From Nonomuraea gerenzanensis (GTDB lineage Bacteria; Actinomycetota; Actinomycetes; Streptosporangiales; Streptosporangiaceae): DNA of 64,000 nt. Under the pieces are notes generated by a model, which saw nothing but the letters and a program-made list of their open reading frames with translations, was not told the origin of the DNA and searched no databases. The translations under genes and the position numbers were made by a program. Below are positions 7,565-15,801 of the stretch, one piece after another (the stretch's first letter is position 1; each line of letters opens with the position of its first letter). The stretch lies in contig NZ_CP084058.1 in assembly GCF_020215645.1 (NCBI RefSeq), positions 496,001 through 560,000 on the forward strand. Reading direction: 5' to 3'.

Positions 7565-8767
7565 ATGATGACTTGCCGGTTATGTGGCTCGGACGATCTC
7601 ACCGGCGTGGTGGACCTGGGGGCGACGCCGCCCTGCGAGCGGATCCTCACGGCCGGGCAACTCGACGAGCCCGAGGTGACCTACCCGCTGCACCTGCGCG
7701 TGTGCACGTCGTGCTGGCTCGCGCAGATCCCGCCGCTGATCACCCCCGAGGAGACTTTCACGGACTACGCCTACTTCTCCTCCTACTCGGCCTCCTGGGT
7801 GGAGCACGCCCGCGCCTTCGTGGCCGAGCTGGACCTGCGGCCGGACTCGTTCGTGGTGGAGGTGGCCAGCAACGACGGCTACCTGCTGCGGCACGTGGTG
7901 GAGCGCGGGGTGCGCTGCCTGGGCATCGAGCCGTCGGTGAACGTCGGCCAGGCCGCCAGGGAGCGCGGCGTGCCCACGGTGACGGCGTTCCTGACGCCCG
8001 AGAGCGCCCAGGCGGTCGTGGCCGAGCACGGCAGGGCCGACTACGTGGTGGCCAACAACGTCTACGCGCACATCCCCGACGTCATCGGCTTCACCGAGGG
8101 GCTGCGCACGCTGGTCGCCGACCACGGGCTGGTCTCGGTGGAGGTGCAGCACCTGCTCACGCTGATGCAGCTCAACCAGTACGACACGATCTACCACGAG
8201 CACTTCCAGTACTACACCGTCGCCTCCGCCCAGCGGGCCCTGGCGAGCGGCGGGCTGACGCTGGTGGACGTGGAGCTGCTGACGACGCACGGCGGCTCGA
8301 TCCGCCTGTGGGCCGCGCCGTCGGGCACCCCGTCGCAGCGCGTCTCCGACGTGCTGGCGATGGAGAAGGCGGCCGGGCTGCACGAGATCTCCGGCTACAT
8401 CGACTTCACCGAGCGGGTGGCCAAGGTCCGGCGCGACCTGCTGGGCTTCCTGATCAACGCCGCCGAGGAGGGCAGCACGGTCGTCGGGTACGGGGCTCCC
8501 GGCAAGGGCAACACGCTGCTCAACCACTGCGGCATCCGGCCCGACCTGCTGCCGTACACGGTGGATCGCAACCCGTACAAGCACGGCAAGTTCACCCCCG
8601 GCGCGCGGATTCCGATCTTCGCGCCGGAGCGCATCGCCGCCGACAAGCCGGACTACGTGCTCGTGCTGCCGTGGAACCTGCGCGACGAGCTGATCGACCA
8701 GCTCTCCTACATCCGCGACTGGGGCGGCCGGCTGGTCTTCCCCATCCCCGCTCTGGAGGTCGTGTGA
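7565..8767 (+). CDS. Sugar C-methyltransferase (Methyltransf_13/14 type)
   Basis: This SAM-dependent methyltransferase of about 400 aa has the three-part build of deoxysugar C-methyltransferases (TylC3/NovU-like). A zinc-binding head carries Cys4, Cys7, Cys47 and Cys50. A SAM-binding core follows at about residues 95-200 (VVEVASNDGYLL, then CLGIEPS). The C-terminal Methyltransf_14 domain includes YHEHFQYY and VGYGAPGKGNTLLN. Such enzymes methylate a carbon next to a keto group on an NDP-4-keto-sugar. ATG 7565 is preferred because GGAG at 7554-7557 is spaced 7 nt before it. Its stop overlaps the cytidylyltransferase GTG, so they form one unit. Confidence 0.82.
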   Translation: MMTCRLCGSDDLTGVVDLGATPPCERILTAGQLDEPEVTYPLHLRVCTSCWLAQIPPLITPEETFTDYAYFSSYSASWVEHARAFVAELDLRPDSFVVEVASNDGYLLRHVVERGVRCLGIEPSVNVGQAARERGVPTVTAFLTPESAQAVVAEHGRADYVVANNVYAHIPDVIGFTEGLRTLVADHGLVSVEVQHLLTLMQLNQYDTIYHEHFQYYTVASAQRALASGGLTLVDVELLTTHGGSIRLWAAPSGTPSQRVSDVLAMEKAAGLHEISGYIDFTERVAKVRRDLLGFLINAAEEGSTVVGYGAPGKGNTLLNHCGIRPDLLPYTVDRNPYKHGKFTPGARIPIFAPERIAADKPDYVLVLPWNLRDELIDQLSYIRDWGGRLVFPIPALEVV

Positions 8768-9540
8768 AGGTCGTCCTGTTCTGCGGGGGTTACGGCACCC
8801 GCATGCGTACGGGTGCCGGCGGCGACGCGCCGAAGCCGATGCAGCTCGTCGGCCCCAGACCGCTGATCTGGCACGTCATGCGCTACTACGCGCACTTCGG
8901 CCACAAGGAGTTCATCCTCTGCCTCGGCTACGGGGCCGAGCAGATCAAGGACTTCTTCCTCCGGTACGAGGAGACCGCGTCCAACGACTTCGTGCTGCGC
9001 GGCGGCAACGTCGAGCTGCTGGCCGCCGACATCTCCGACTGGTCGATCTCGTTCATCCACACCGGCGTCGAGTCCTCGATCGGGGAGCGGCTGCGCCGGG
9101 TGCGCGACCACCTCCAGGGCGAGGAGATGTTCCTGGCCAACTACGCGGACGTGCTCACCGACGCGCCGCTGCCGGAGATCGTCGAGCGGCTGGAGAAGTC
9201 GGGCGCGGGCGGCGCGCTGATGGCCGTGCCGCCGCCGGGCACCTTCCACTGCGTGGAGATCGCCGAGGACGGGCTGGTCGGCCAGATCACCGCCGTCACC
9301 GAGATGCCGCTGTGGGTGAACGGGGGATATTTCGTCCTACGCCAGGAGATCTTCGACCACATCCCGGAGAACGGCGACCTGCTCGTGGACGGCTGCAAGG
9401 AGCTGGCCAAGCGCGGGCGCCTGATGGCCTACCCCTACCGGGGCTACTGGCGGCCCACCGACACCGTCAACCAGCGCATGGAGCTGGATCGGGCCTACTC
9501 GCGCGGCGAGCGCCCCTGGGCCCTGTGGGAGCGGGTGTGA
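8764..9540 (+). CDS. rfbF: Glucose-1-phosphate cytidylyltransferase-like nucleotidyltransferase
   Basis: This 258-aa nucleotidyltransferase resembles RfbF, which makes CDP-glucose from CTP and glucose-1-phosphate. It shows FCGGYGTRM at residues 6-14, then APKPMQLVGPRPLIWHVMRYYAHFG, a pattern typical of RfbF rather than RmlA. LANYADVL supplies the metal-binding Asp. The GTG start overlaps the previous stop as GTGA. No clear RfbG-type CDP-glucose 4,6-dehydratase is next to it; the extended SDR two genes on could act on its product. CTP rather than another nucleotide is inferred from family resemblance only. Confidence 0.78.
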   Translation: MKVVLFCGGYGTRMRTGAGGDAPKPMQLVGPRPLIWHVMRYYAHFGHKEFILCLGYGAEQIKDFFLRYEETASNDFVLRGGNVELLAADISDWSISFIHTGVESSIGERLRRVRDHLQGEEMFLANYADVLTDAPLPEIVERLEKSGAGGALMAVPPPGTFHCVEIAEDGLVGQITAVTEMPLWVNGGYFVLRQEIFDHIPENGDLLVDGCKELAKRGRLMAYPYRGYWRPTDTVNQRMELDRAYSRGERPWALWERV

Positions 9541-10187
9541 ACCGCCTGTTCCCCAGCGGCCTGAGCCGCGTCGCCCTGCTCGCCGCCCACTGCGACGACC
9601 TGGCCATCGGCGCCGGCGGCACCCTCCTGGTCATGTGCACCGCGCACCCGGGCCTCCAGGTCGACGCGCTGGTGCTCTCCGGGGGCGGGACCGTGCGCGA
9701 GGAGGAGGAGCGCAACGCGCTGGCCGCCTTCTGCCCCGGCGCGGACCTGCGGGTGACCGTGGCCAAGGTGCCCGACGGCCGGCTGCCGGCCCACTGGGAC
9801 GAGGCCAAGAACGCGGTCGAGGAGCTGCGGATGCGCACCGAACCGGACCTGATCCTGGCGCCGCAGGCCGGTGACGCGCACCAGGACCACCGGGGGCTGG
9901 CGCGGATGGTGCCCACCGCGTTCCGCGACCACCTCACGCTCGGTTACGAGATCCTCAAGTGGGACGGCGACCTCGGCCGGCCCAACGCCTACCAGCCGCT
10001 CGACCTCGCGCTGGCCGAGCGCAAGGTCTCCCTGCTCTGGGAGCACTACCCGTCCCAGCGGCACCGCCCCTGGTTCGACAGGGAGGCGTTCCTCGGGCTG
10101 GCCAGGATCCGCGGCATCGAGTGTCACGCACGCTACGCGGAGGCCTTCTACCTGCACAAACTCGCTCTAGATCTAGCTGGAGGCTGA
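9537..10187 (+). CDS. PIG-L family (LmbE-like) deacetylase
   Basis: This 216-aa enzyme has the PIG-L fold, which removes N-acetyl groups from sugar substrates using zinc. The first metal motif, usually AHPDDE, appears as AHCDD at residues 17-21. The second, HQDH at 115-118, is intact. The final acidic residue of the usual motif is replaced (AHCDDLAIG), a variation seen in sugar-cluster members. It overlaps the cytidylyltransferase by 4 nt and is followed 5 nt later by an epimerase, so it probably deacylates an NDP-amino-sugar or a glycan intermediate made by this cassette. Confidence 0.78.
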   Translation: MNRLFPSGLSRVALLAAHCDDLAIGAGGTLLVMCTAHPGLQVDALVLSGGGTVREEEERNALAAFCPGADLRVTVAKVPDGRLPAHWDEAKNAVEELRMRTEPDLILAPQAGDAHQDHRGLARMVPTAFRDHLTLGYEILKWDGDLGRPNAYQPLDLALAERKVSLLWEHYPSQRHRPWFDREAFLGLARIRGIECHARYAEAFYLHKLALDLAGG

Positions 10188-10192
10188 TCGAC

Positions 10193-11212
10193 ATGCGTGT
10201 CTTACTCACGGGGCACCAGGGCTATCTCGGCACGGTCATGGCGCCCATGCTCGCCACGGCCGGCCACGAGGTGGTGGGCCTGGACTCAGGGCTGTTCGCC
10301 GAGTGCGTGCTCGGCCCGATGCCGGACGACCCGCCGGGCCACCGCGTGGACCTGCGGGACGTGCCGGCGAGCCTGCTCGACGGCTGCGACGCGGTGATCC
10401 ACCTGGCCGCGCTCTCCAACGACCCGCTCGGCGCGCTCGCGCCCGAGCTGACCTACGACATCAACCACCACGCCTCCGTGCGGCTGGCCAGGCTGGCCAG
10501 GGAGGCGGGCGTGCGCCGCTTCCTGTACGCCTCCACCTGCTCGGTCTACGGCGCCTCCGGCGGCGACGACCTGCTCGACGAGGACGCCCCGCTGCGGCCC
10601 GTCACCCCGTACGCGGAGTCGAAGGTCCGCGTCGAGGACGAGCTGGTCGAGCTGGCCGACGCCGACTTCACCCCGGTCTTCCTGCGCAACGCGACCGCGT
10701 TCGGGTTCTCGCCCCGGCTGCGGGCCGACATCGTGCTGAACAACCTGGTCGGCCACGCCCACCTGACCGGCCAGGTCCGCGTGCTGTCGGACGGCACCCC
10801 GTGGCGGCCCCTGGTGCACGTGGCCGACATCGCCGACGCGTTCCTGGCCGCGCTGACCGCGCCGCGCGAGGCCGTGCACGCCAGGGCGTTCAACGTGGGC
10901 GGCGAGCTGAACAACCTGACCGTCGCCGAGATCGCCGAGCACGTCGTGGAGGCGGTGCCGGGCTCGGAGCTGCTGATCACCGGGGAGACCGGCGCCGACC
11001 CGCGCTCGTACCGGGTCTCCTTCTCGCGCATCCGCGAGGCGCTGCCCGGCTACCACGCCCGCTGGACGGTGAAGGCGGGCGCCGTCGAGCTGGCCGACGC
11101 CTACCGTTACCACGGCCTGACCGCCGAGGACTTCCGCCAGCGGTTCACCCGCCTGGCCTGGCTGGCCGACCGCCGCAAGGCCGGGACGGTCTCCGAGGAG
11201 CTGCGCACGTGA
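10193..11212 (+). CDS. NAD-dependent epimerase/dehydratase (extended SDR)
   Basis: This 339-aa nucleotide-sugar SDR has a slightly altered Rossmann motif, GHQGYLG at residues 7-13, then VIHLAALSNDPLG, STCSVYG, and the catalytic pair in YAESK near residue 145. The variant motif (GxxGYLG) and SNDPLG are common in SDRs of CDP- and dTDP-sugar cassettes, though the exact reaction (4,6-dehydration, epimerisation or reduction) cannot be read. The ATG follows a good GGAGG at 10179-10183. Its stop overlaps the DUF4910 gene by 4 nt. Confidence 0.8.
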   Translation: MRVLLTGHQGYLGTVMAPMLATAGHEVVGLDSGLFAECVLGPMPDDPPGHRVDLRDVPASLLDGCDAVIHLAALSNDPLGALAPELTYDINHHASVRLARLAREAGVRRFLYASTCSVYGASGGDDLLDEDAPLRPVTPYAESKVRVEDELVELADADFTPVFLRNATAFGFSPRLRADIVLNNLVGHAHLTGQVRVLSDGTPWRPLVHVADIADAFLAALTAPREAVHARAFNVGGELNNLTVAEIAEHVVEAVPGSELLITGETGADPRSYRVSFSRIREALPGYHARWTVKAGAVELADAYRYHGLTAEDFRQRFTRLAWLADRRKAGTVSEELRT

Positions 11213-12480
11213 CCGGGGAGGAGATGCACGCCCTGGTGGAGCGGCTCTACCCGCTGTGCCGCTCCATCACGGGCGACGGCGTGCGCGCCACGCTGGGGAT
11301 CATCGGGCAGAGCCTGGAGCTGGACGTGCACGAGGTGCCGACCGGGACCCAGGTGCTCGACTGGACGATCCCCAAGGAGTGGAACATCCGCGACGCCTAC
11401 ATCAAGGATCCGGCGGGGCGCCGGGTGGTGGACTTCCAGCGGTCGAACCTGCACGTCGTGGGCTACAGCGTGCCGGTGTCGGCCACCATGACCCTGGCCG
11501 AGCTGCGGCCGCACCTGCACACGCTGCCCGATCAGCCGGGCCTGGTGCCGTACCGGACGTCGTACTACGCCGAGACGTGGGGGTTCTGCCTGAGCCAGGA
11601 CACCCTCGACGGGATGGGCGAGGGGCCGTACGAGGTGGTGATCGACTCGACGCTGGCCGACGGGCACCTGACGTACGCCGAGCACGTCGTGCCGGGGCGG
11701 ACCGAGGACGAGGTGCTGATCTCGTGCCACGTCTGCCACCCGTCGCTGGCCAACGACAACCTGGCGGGCGTCGCGGTGGCCACGGCGCTGGCCCGCAGGC
11801 TCAGGGAGCCGCGCCTGACCTACCGGTTCGTGTTCGCGCCCGGCACGATCGGCGCGATCACCTGGCTGGCGCGCAACCGCGAGCGCACCGGGCGGATCAG
11901 GCACGGGCTCACGCTGGCCTGCGCCGGTGACCGGGGCGCGCTGACGTACAAGCGGAGCAGGCGCGGCGACGCGCCCATCGACCGGGCGATGGCGGCCGTG
12001 CTGCGCGAGCGCCCGCACACGATCGTGGACTTCTCCCCGTACGGCTACGACGAGCGGCAGTACTGCTCGCCCGGCTTCGACCTGCCGGTCGGCAGCCTGA
12101 CCAGGACCCCGTACGCGGGCTACCCCGAGTACCACACCTCGGGGGACGACCCGGCTTTCGTCTCGCCGCAGGCCATGGCCGACACGCTGGAGGCGCTGTG
12201 GTCGGCGGTCGAGGTGCTGGAGCACGACGGCCGCTACCAGAACCTCAGCCCGTACGGCGAGCCGCAGCTCGGCCGGCGCGGCCTGTACGGATCTCTCGGC
12301 GGCCGGAGTGACACGAAACAAGCGCAACTGGCGATGTTATGGGTGTTGAACCTGTCGGACGGTGAGCACAGCCTGCTGGACGTGGTCGGCCGATCGGGCC
12401 TGCCCTTCCGCGCGGTCGCCGAGGCGGCCGCCGCCCTGGAGGGCGCGGGTCTGCTCAAACGGGTGGGAGAGGGCGCATGA
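11209..12480 (+). CDS. DUF4910 aminopeptidase-like protein with winged-helix tail
   Basis: This 423-aa protein matches the DUF4910 family, an M28-peptidase-like fold found in surface-polysaccharide loci. CHVCHPSLANDN at 173-184 is the metal-binding stretch. It is followed by GTIGAITWL, GDRGALTYK and DERQYCSPG, and a late HTSGDD. The last 70 residues look like a winged helix (LLDVVGRSGLPFRAVAEAAAALEGAGLL). No signal peptide is seen, so it is cytoplasmic. A peptidase-like enzyme could cut an amide on a sugar or aminoacyl-sugar intermediate; that role is inference. It overlaps both neighbours by 4 nt. Confidence 0.72.
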   Translation: MTGEEMHALVERLYPLCRSITGDGVRATLGIIGQSLELDVHEVPTGTQVLDWTIPKEWNIRDAYIKDPAGRRVVDFQRSNLHVVGYSVPVSATMTLAELRPHLHTLPDQPGLVPYRTSYYAETWGFCLSQDTLDGMGEGPYEVVIDSTLADGHLTYAEHVVPGRTEDEVLISCHVCHPSLANDNLAGVAVATALARRLREPRLTYRFVFAPGTIGAITWLARNRERTGRIRHGLTLACAGDRGALTYKRSRRGDAPIDRAMAAVLRERPHTIVDFSPYGYDERQYCSPGFDLPVGSLTRTPYAGYPEYHTSGDDPAFVSPQAMADTLEALWSAVEVLEHDGRYQNLSPYGEPQLGRRGLYGSLGGRSDTKQAQLAMLWVLNLSDGEHSLLDVVGRSGLPFRAVAEAAAALEGAGLLKRVGEGA

Positions 12481-13430
12481 ACCTGCGGGTGGGGGACCTC
12501 GTCGAGGTACGGAGCGCGGCGGAGATCCTGGCCACGCTGGACGAGCGGGGCGAGCTGGAGAGCCTGCCGTTCATGCCGGAGATGCTGGCCTTCTGCGGGC
12601 AGCGGATGACGGTGCACAAGGTCGCGCACAAGCTGTGCGACACGATCAGCCGCAGCGGCATGCGGCGCATGGACAGCGCGGTGCACCTGACGGGCGCGCG
12701 GTGCGACGGCGGCGGGCACGGCGGCTGCCAGACGGCCTGCTCGCTGTACTGGAAGGAAGCCTGGCTCAAACGGGTCGAACCGGACGAGCCCGCCACCCCG
12801 CAGATTCCGGAGGAGCGGCTGCTGAAGCTGCTCGACGCCAACACCCGCAAGGGCCCCGACGGCTACTCCTGCCAGGCCACCGAGCTGCTCAGGGCCGCGC
12901 CGACCTGCCTGCCCTTCCGCGACCTCGGCCAGTACGTCACCGACGTGCGCAGCGGCAACGCGGGCGTCGGCCAGACCGTGCGCACCTTCCTGGTCGGCCT
13001 CTTCAACCGCTTCCAGGACGTGAGCAAGAAGGTGCTGCCGCGCCGCCTGTGGATCAGGCGCGGGCTGCGCTGGGGCTTCATCGAGGGCCGGGCAGGCAAG
13101 AAGACGCCGACCGCCACGCTGGACCTCAAGCCGGGCGAACTGGTCAGGATCAAGTCCAAGGCGGAGATCCTCGACACGCTCAACGACGACCTGCTCAACC
13201 GCGGGATGGGCTTCGAGGAGGAGATGGCCCGCTACTGCGGCAGGACCGCGCGGGTCCGGGCCAGGGTCGAGCGCTGCCTGGATGAGAAGACCGGCCGCAT
13301 GCTGACCATGAAGAGCCCGTGCATCATCCTCGACGACCTGGTCTGCGAGGGCGTCTACAACGCCAACTGCCCACGCGAGTTCGTGCCGTTCTGGCGGGAG
13401 ATCTGGCTGGAGAGGGTCGAGACTTCGTGA
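12477..13430 (+). CDS. Uncharacterised protein of two homologous Cys-rich halves
   Basis: This 317-aa cytoplasmic protein is built of two copies of a domain of about 100 residues, at 2-101 and 215-317, joined by a linker. Each copy opens with L(R/K)xGxLVxxxSxAEIL, has a CG pair (Cys40/Cys254), and ends in (Y/F)W(K/R)E(A/I)WL(K/E)RVE. Five cysteines match by order: 40, 54, 76, 84 and 88 against 254, 267, 282, 290 and 298. That pattern would suit a zinc or Fe-S site in each half. I do not recognise a named family. It overlaps DUF4910 and the flippase gene by 4 nt each, so it is translated with the glycan genes. Confidence 0.7.
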   Translation: MNLRVGDLVEVRSAAEILATLDERGELESLPFMPEMLAFCGQRMTVHKVAHKLCDTISRSGMRRMDSAVHLTGARCDGGGHGGCQTACSLYWKEAWLKRVEPDEPATPQIPEERLLKLLDANTRKGPDGYSCQATELLRAAPTCLPFRDLGQYVTDVRSGNAGVGQTVRTFLVGLFNRFQDVSKKVLPRRLWIRRGLRWGFIEGRAGKKTPTATLDLKPGELVRIKSKAEILDTLNDDLLNRGMGFEEEMARYCGRTARVRARVERCLDEKTGRMLTMKSPCIILDDLVCEGVYNANCPREFVPFWREIWLERVETS

Positions 13431-14875
13431 GCGAGGTCGGCGACATCGGCCGCAAGGCCGGTCGCGGACTGCGCTGGAGCCTGCTGGGCAACCTGGTGAT
13501 GAAGGCCGGCTCGTTCGTGATGAGCCTCATCCTGGCCAGGCTGCTGGTGCCCGAGGACTTCGGCGTGTTCGCGATCGCGCTGGCGGCCACCCAGTTCGTC
13601 ATCTACATCAACGACGCCGGCGTGATCGCGGCGACCGTGCAGTGGCGGGGGAAGCTGGAGGAGATCGCGCCCACGGCCACCGTCGTGGCCATCCTGTCGA
13701 GCTTCGCCCTCTACGCGCTGTTCTGGGTGATCGCGCCGTTCTACGCGCGGCTGGCCGGCAGCGAGGACGCCACCTGGGTGATCCGCATCCTCATGGCCAC
13801 CAACGTCGTCTACGGGCTGACCGCGGTGCGCAGCGCCGCGCTCATGCGCCGGTTCGAGCAGGACAAGCTGGCCTGGGCCAACCTGGCCGGGTTCGTGGTC
13901 AACGCCTCCGTCTCCATCACCCTGGCCGCCAACGGCGCCGGGGCCTACAGCTTCGCCTGGGGGCAGCTCAGCGGCGGCGTGCTCACCGGGGTGCTGGTGG
14001 TGGCGCTGGCCCGGATCAGGATCCGGCTCGGTTTCGACCGGGCGCAGGCCGCCCGGCTGCTGCGCTTCGGGCTGCCGCTGTGCGTCAGCCTCGGCATCGA
14101 GGGCCTGCTGCTCAACGTGGACTCGGTCATCGTCGGCGACGTGCTCGGCCCCGTCTGGCTGGGCTTCTACCTGCTCGCCTTCAACATCTCCAGCTGGGTG
14201 CCCGGCCTGATCGGCACCGCCATCCGCTACGTGGCGCTGCCCAGCTTCTCGCGCCTGGCGGAGGAGGGCGGCCAGGCCATGCGCGACGGCGTACGGCAGG
14301 CCGTCCCGCTGCTGGCCGGCATGGTGCTGCCGATCGCGGTGCTGATGGGCACGCTCGCCCCCGCGGTCGTGGAGTTCCTGTACGGCGCGAACTGGCTGCC
14401 CGCCGCCCAGGTGCTGCGGTTCCTGGCGGTCGTGATGGCCGTGCGCATGCTGACACTGCTCATCACCGACATCCTGGCCGCGCTCGGCAGGACGAAGGCG
14501 ACCATGTGGGTGAACCTGTGCTGGGCCGTCGCGCTGGTGCCCGCGCTCCTGGTGGGCGCCCGCCTCGACGGCATCCAGGGTGCGGCCGTGGCGCACGCGG
14601 TGGTCGCGGTGGTGGTGGCGCTGCCGCTGCTGGGGGTGGCCCTGCACCGCTCCGGAGTGCCCGTCGGCCTGTTCGGCGCCGGGCTGGCCAGGCCGCTGCT
14701 GGGAGCGGTGGCGGCGGGCCTGGTCATGGTGGCGCTGGCCTCGGTGGTCGACGGCGCCTTCATCGAGCTCTGCGTGGCAGGAGGCGCGGGGTTGCTGCTG
14801 TTCGTGCTGGTCGTGGTGCCGCGCGCGGTGCTGCAGCGACTCGTACGCCAAGGGAGGGCGCATGCACGACCGTGA
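13427..14875 (+). CDS. Wzx-type polysaccharide flippase (MOP superfamily)
   Basis: This 482-aa integral membrane protein has about 12-14 hydrophobic helices. Its N-terminus is of the MOP/RfbX type (RKAGRGLRWSLLGNLVMKAGSFVMSLILARLLVPEDFGVFA), which marks lipid-linked oligosaccharide flippases. It would move undecaprenyl-diphosphate repeat units to the outer membrane face before polymerisation. The GTG start overlaps the upstream stop as GTGA, and its own stop overlaps the following glycosyltransferase by 14 nt. Confidence 0.86.
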   Translation: MSEVGDIGRKAGRGLRWSLLGNLVMKAGSFVMSLILARLLVPEDFGVFAIALAATQFVIYINDAGVIAATVQWRGKLEEIAPTATVVAILSSFALYALFWVIAPFYARLAGSEDATWVIRILMATNVVYGLTAVRSAALMRRFEQDKLAWANLAGFVVNASVSITLAANGAGAYSFAWGQLSGGVLTGVLVVALARIRIRLGFDRAQAARLLRFGLPLCVSLGIEGLLLNVDSVIVGDVLGPVWLGFYLLAFNISSWVPGLIGTAIRYVALPSFSRLAEEGGQAMRDGVRQAVPLLAGMVLPIAVLMGTLAPAVVEFLYGANWLPAAQVLRFLAVVMAVRMLTLLITDILAALGRTKATMWVNLCWAVALVPALLVGARLDGIQGAAVAHAVVAVVVALPLLGVALHRSGVPVGLFGAGLARPLLGAVAAGLVMVALASVVDGAFIELCVAGGAGLLLFVLVVVPRAVLQRLVRQGRAHARP

Positions 14876-15737
14876 GCTGGTATCGATCGCGCTGCCGGTA
14901 CGCAACGGGGCCGGCCGCCTGGAGGCCGTGGTCCGATCGGTGCTGGCCCAGGACCACCCGCACATCGAGCTGGTCATCTCCGACAACGCCTCCACGGACG
15001 GCACCGAGGAGCTGTGCCGCGACCTGGCGGCGGCCGATCCCCGGATCGTCTACCACCGGCATCCCGAGAACATCGGCCTGCTCGGCAACTTCCAGCACGC
15101 GGCCCGCATCTCCCGGGGCGCCTACGTGCGCTGGATCGGCGACGACGACCGGCTGGAGCCCGACTGCGTCTCGGCTGCCCTGGCCGCCTTCGCCGCGGAC
15201 GAGCGGCTCATCCTGGTCACCAACCAGGTCTCCTACACCGGCTCCGACGGCAAGGTGAGCACCGTCGCCTACACGGGCACCGAGCTGGGCTCCGCGGACC
15301 CGGTCGTGCGCTTCGCCGAGATGCTCAGGCTGCTCAACGAGAGCCCGTACCTGATGGACCCGCTCTACGGCCTGCTGCGGCGTGAGGCCGCGACCGGCAT
15401 CCCGAGGCGGAACATGCTGCGCGAGGACGAGGTGTTCGCGGCCAAGCTGGCGCTGGCGGGCCCGTGGGCGCACGTCCCGGAGGTGCTCTCGCACCGCAAC
15501 TGGCGGCTGGAGCGGATCGGGCGCATCGCCCGCCGCCTGGACGTGCCGCCGTGGCAGTCCCACCTGGCCAACACACTTCAGTGCAGGGAGCTGCTGCGAT
15601 GGGTGCGCGACGCGGAGCTGACGGAGGACCAGCGGCGCCGGGCGCGGACCGAGGTGATGCGCATGTACGCGCGGCGCCAGCGCCGCACGTTCGCGCACCG
15701 CGGCCGCAAGCTGCTGACCCTGGCCCGCCTGGTGTAA
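14862..15737 (+). CDS. Family 2 glycosyltransferase
   Basis: This 291-aa GT-A fold enzyme without membrane anchors opens with SIALPVRNGAGRLEAVVRSVLAQ, followed by ELVISDNASTDGT, the nucleotide-sugar binding core, and WIGDDDRLEPD, which carries the DxD metal site. A catalytic-loop-like LREDEVFAAKLAL follows. A strong AGGGAGG at 14851-14857 precedes ATG 14862. It is the last gene of the run that began at 7565. The donor and acceptor sugars cannot be told from the sequence. Confidence 0.86.
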   Translation: MHDRELVSIALPVRNGAGRLEAVVRSVLAQDHPHIELVISDNASTDGTEELCRDLAAADPRIVYHRHPENIGLLGNFQHAARISRGAYVRWIGDDDRLEPDCVSAALAAFAADERLILVTNQVSYTGSDGKVSTVAYTGTELGSADPVVRFAEMLRLLNESPYLMDPLYGLLRREAATGIPRRNMLREDEVFAAKLALAGPWAHVPEVLSHRNWRLERIGRIARRLDVPPWQSHLANTLQCRELLRWVRDAELTEDQRRRARTEVMRMYARRQRRTFAHRGRKLLTLARLV

Positions 15738-15801
15738 CACCTCCGATGAGCAGAGCGATTTCCCGTTTGCATCGGTACAAAAGTCGACGGGGGCGGAAAT
15801 A

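Noticed and set aside
5107..7650. Very long minus-strand open frame of about 847 codons across rmlB, rmlD and rmlC
   Set aside because: It lies antisense to well-recognised genes, and in its last part in another frame of rmlC. Low-complexity Arg/Ala/Pro composition shows it is a shadow caused by high GC at third positions. Only the rmlC frame is real there.
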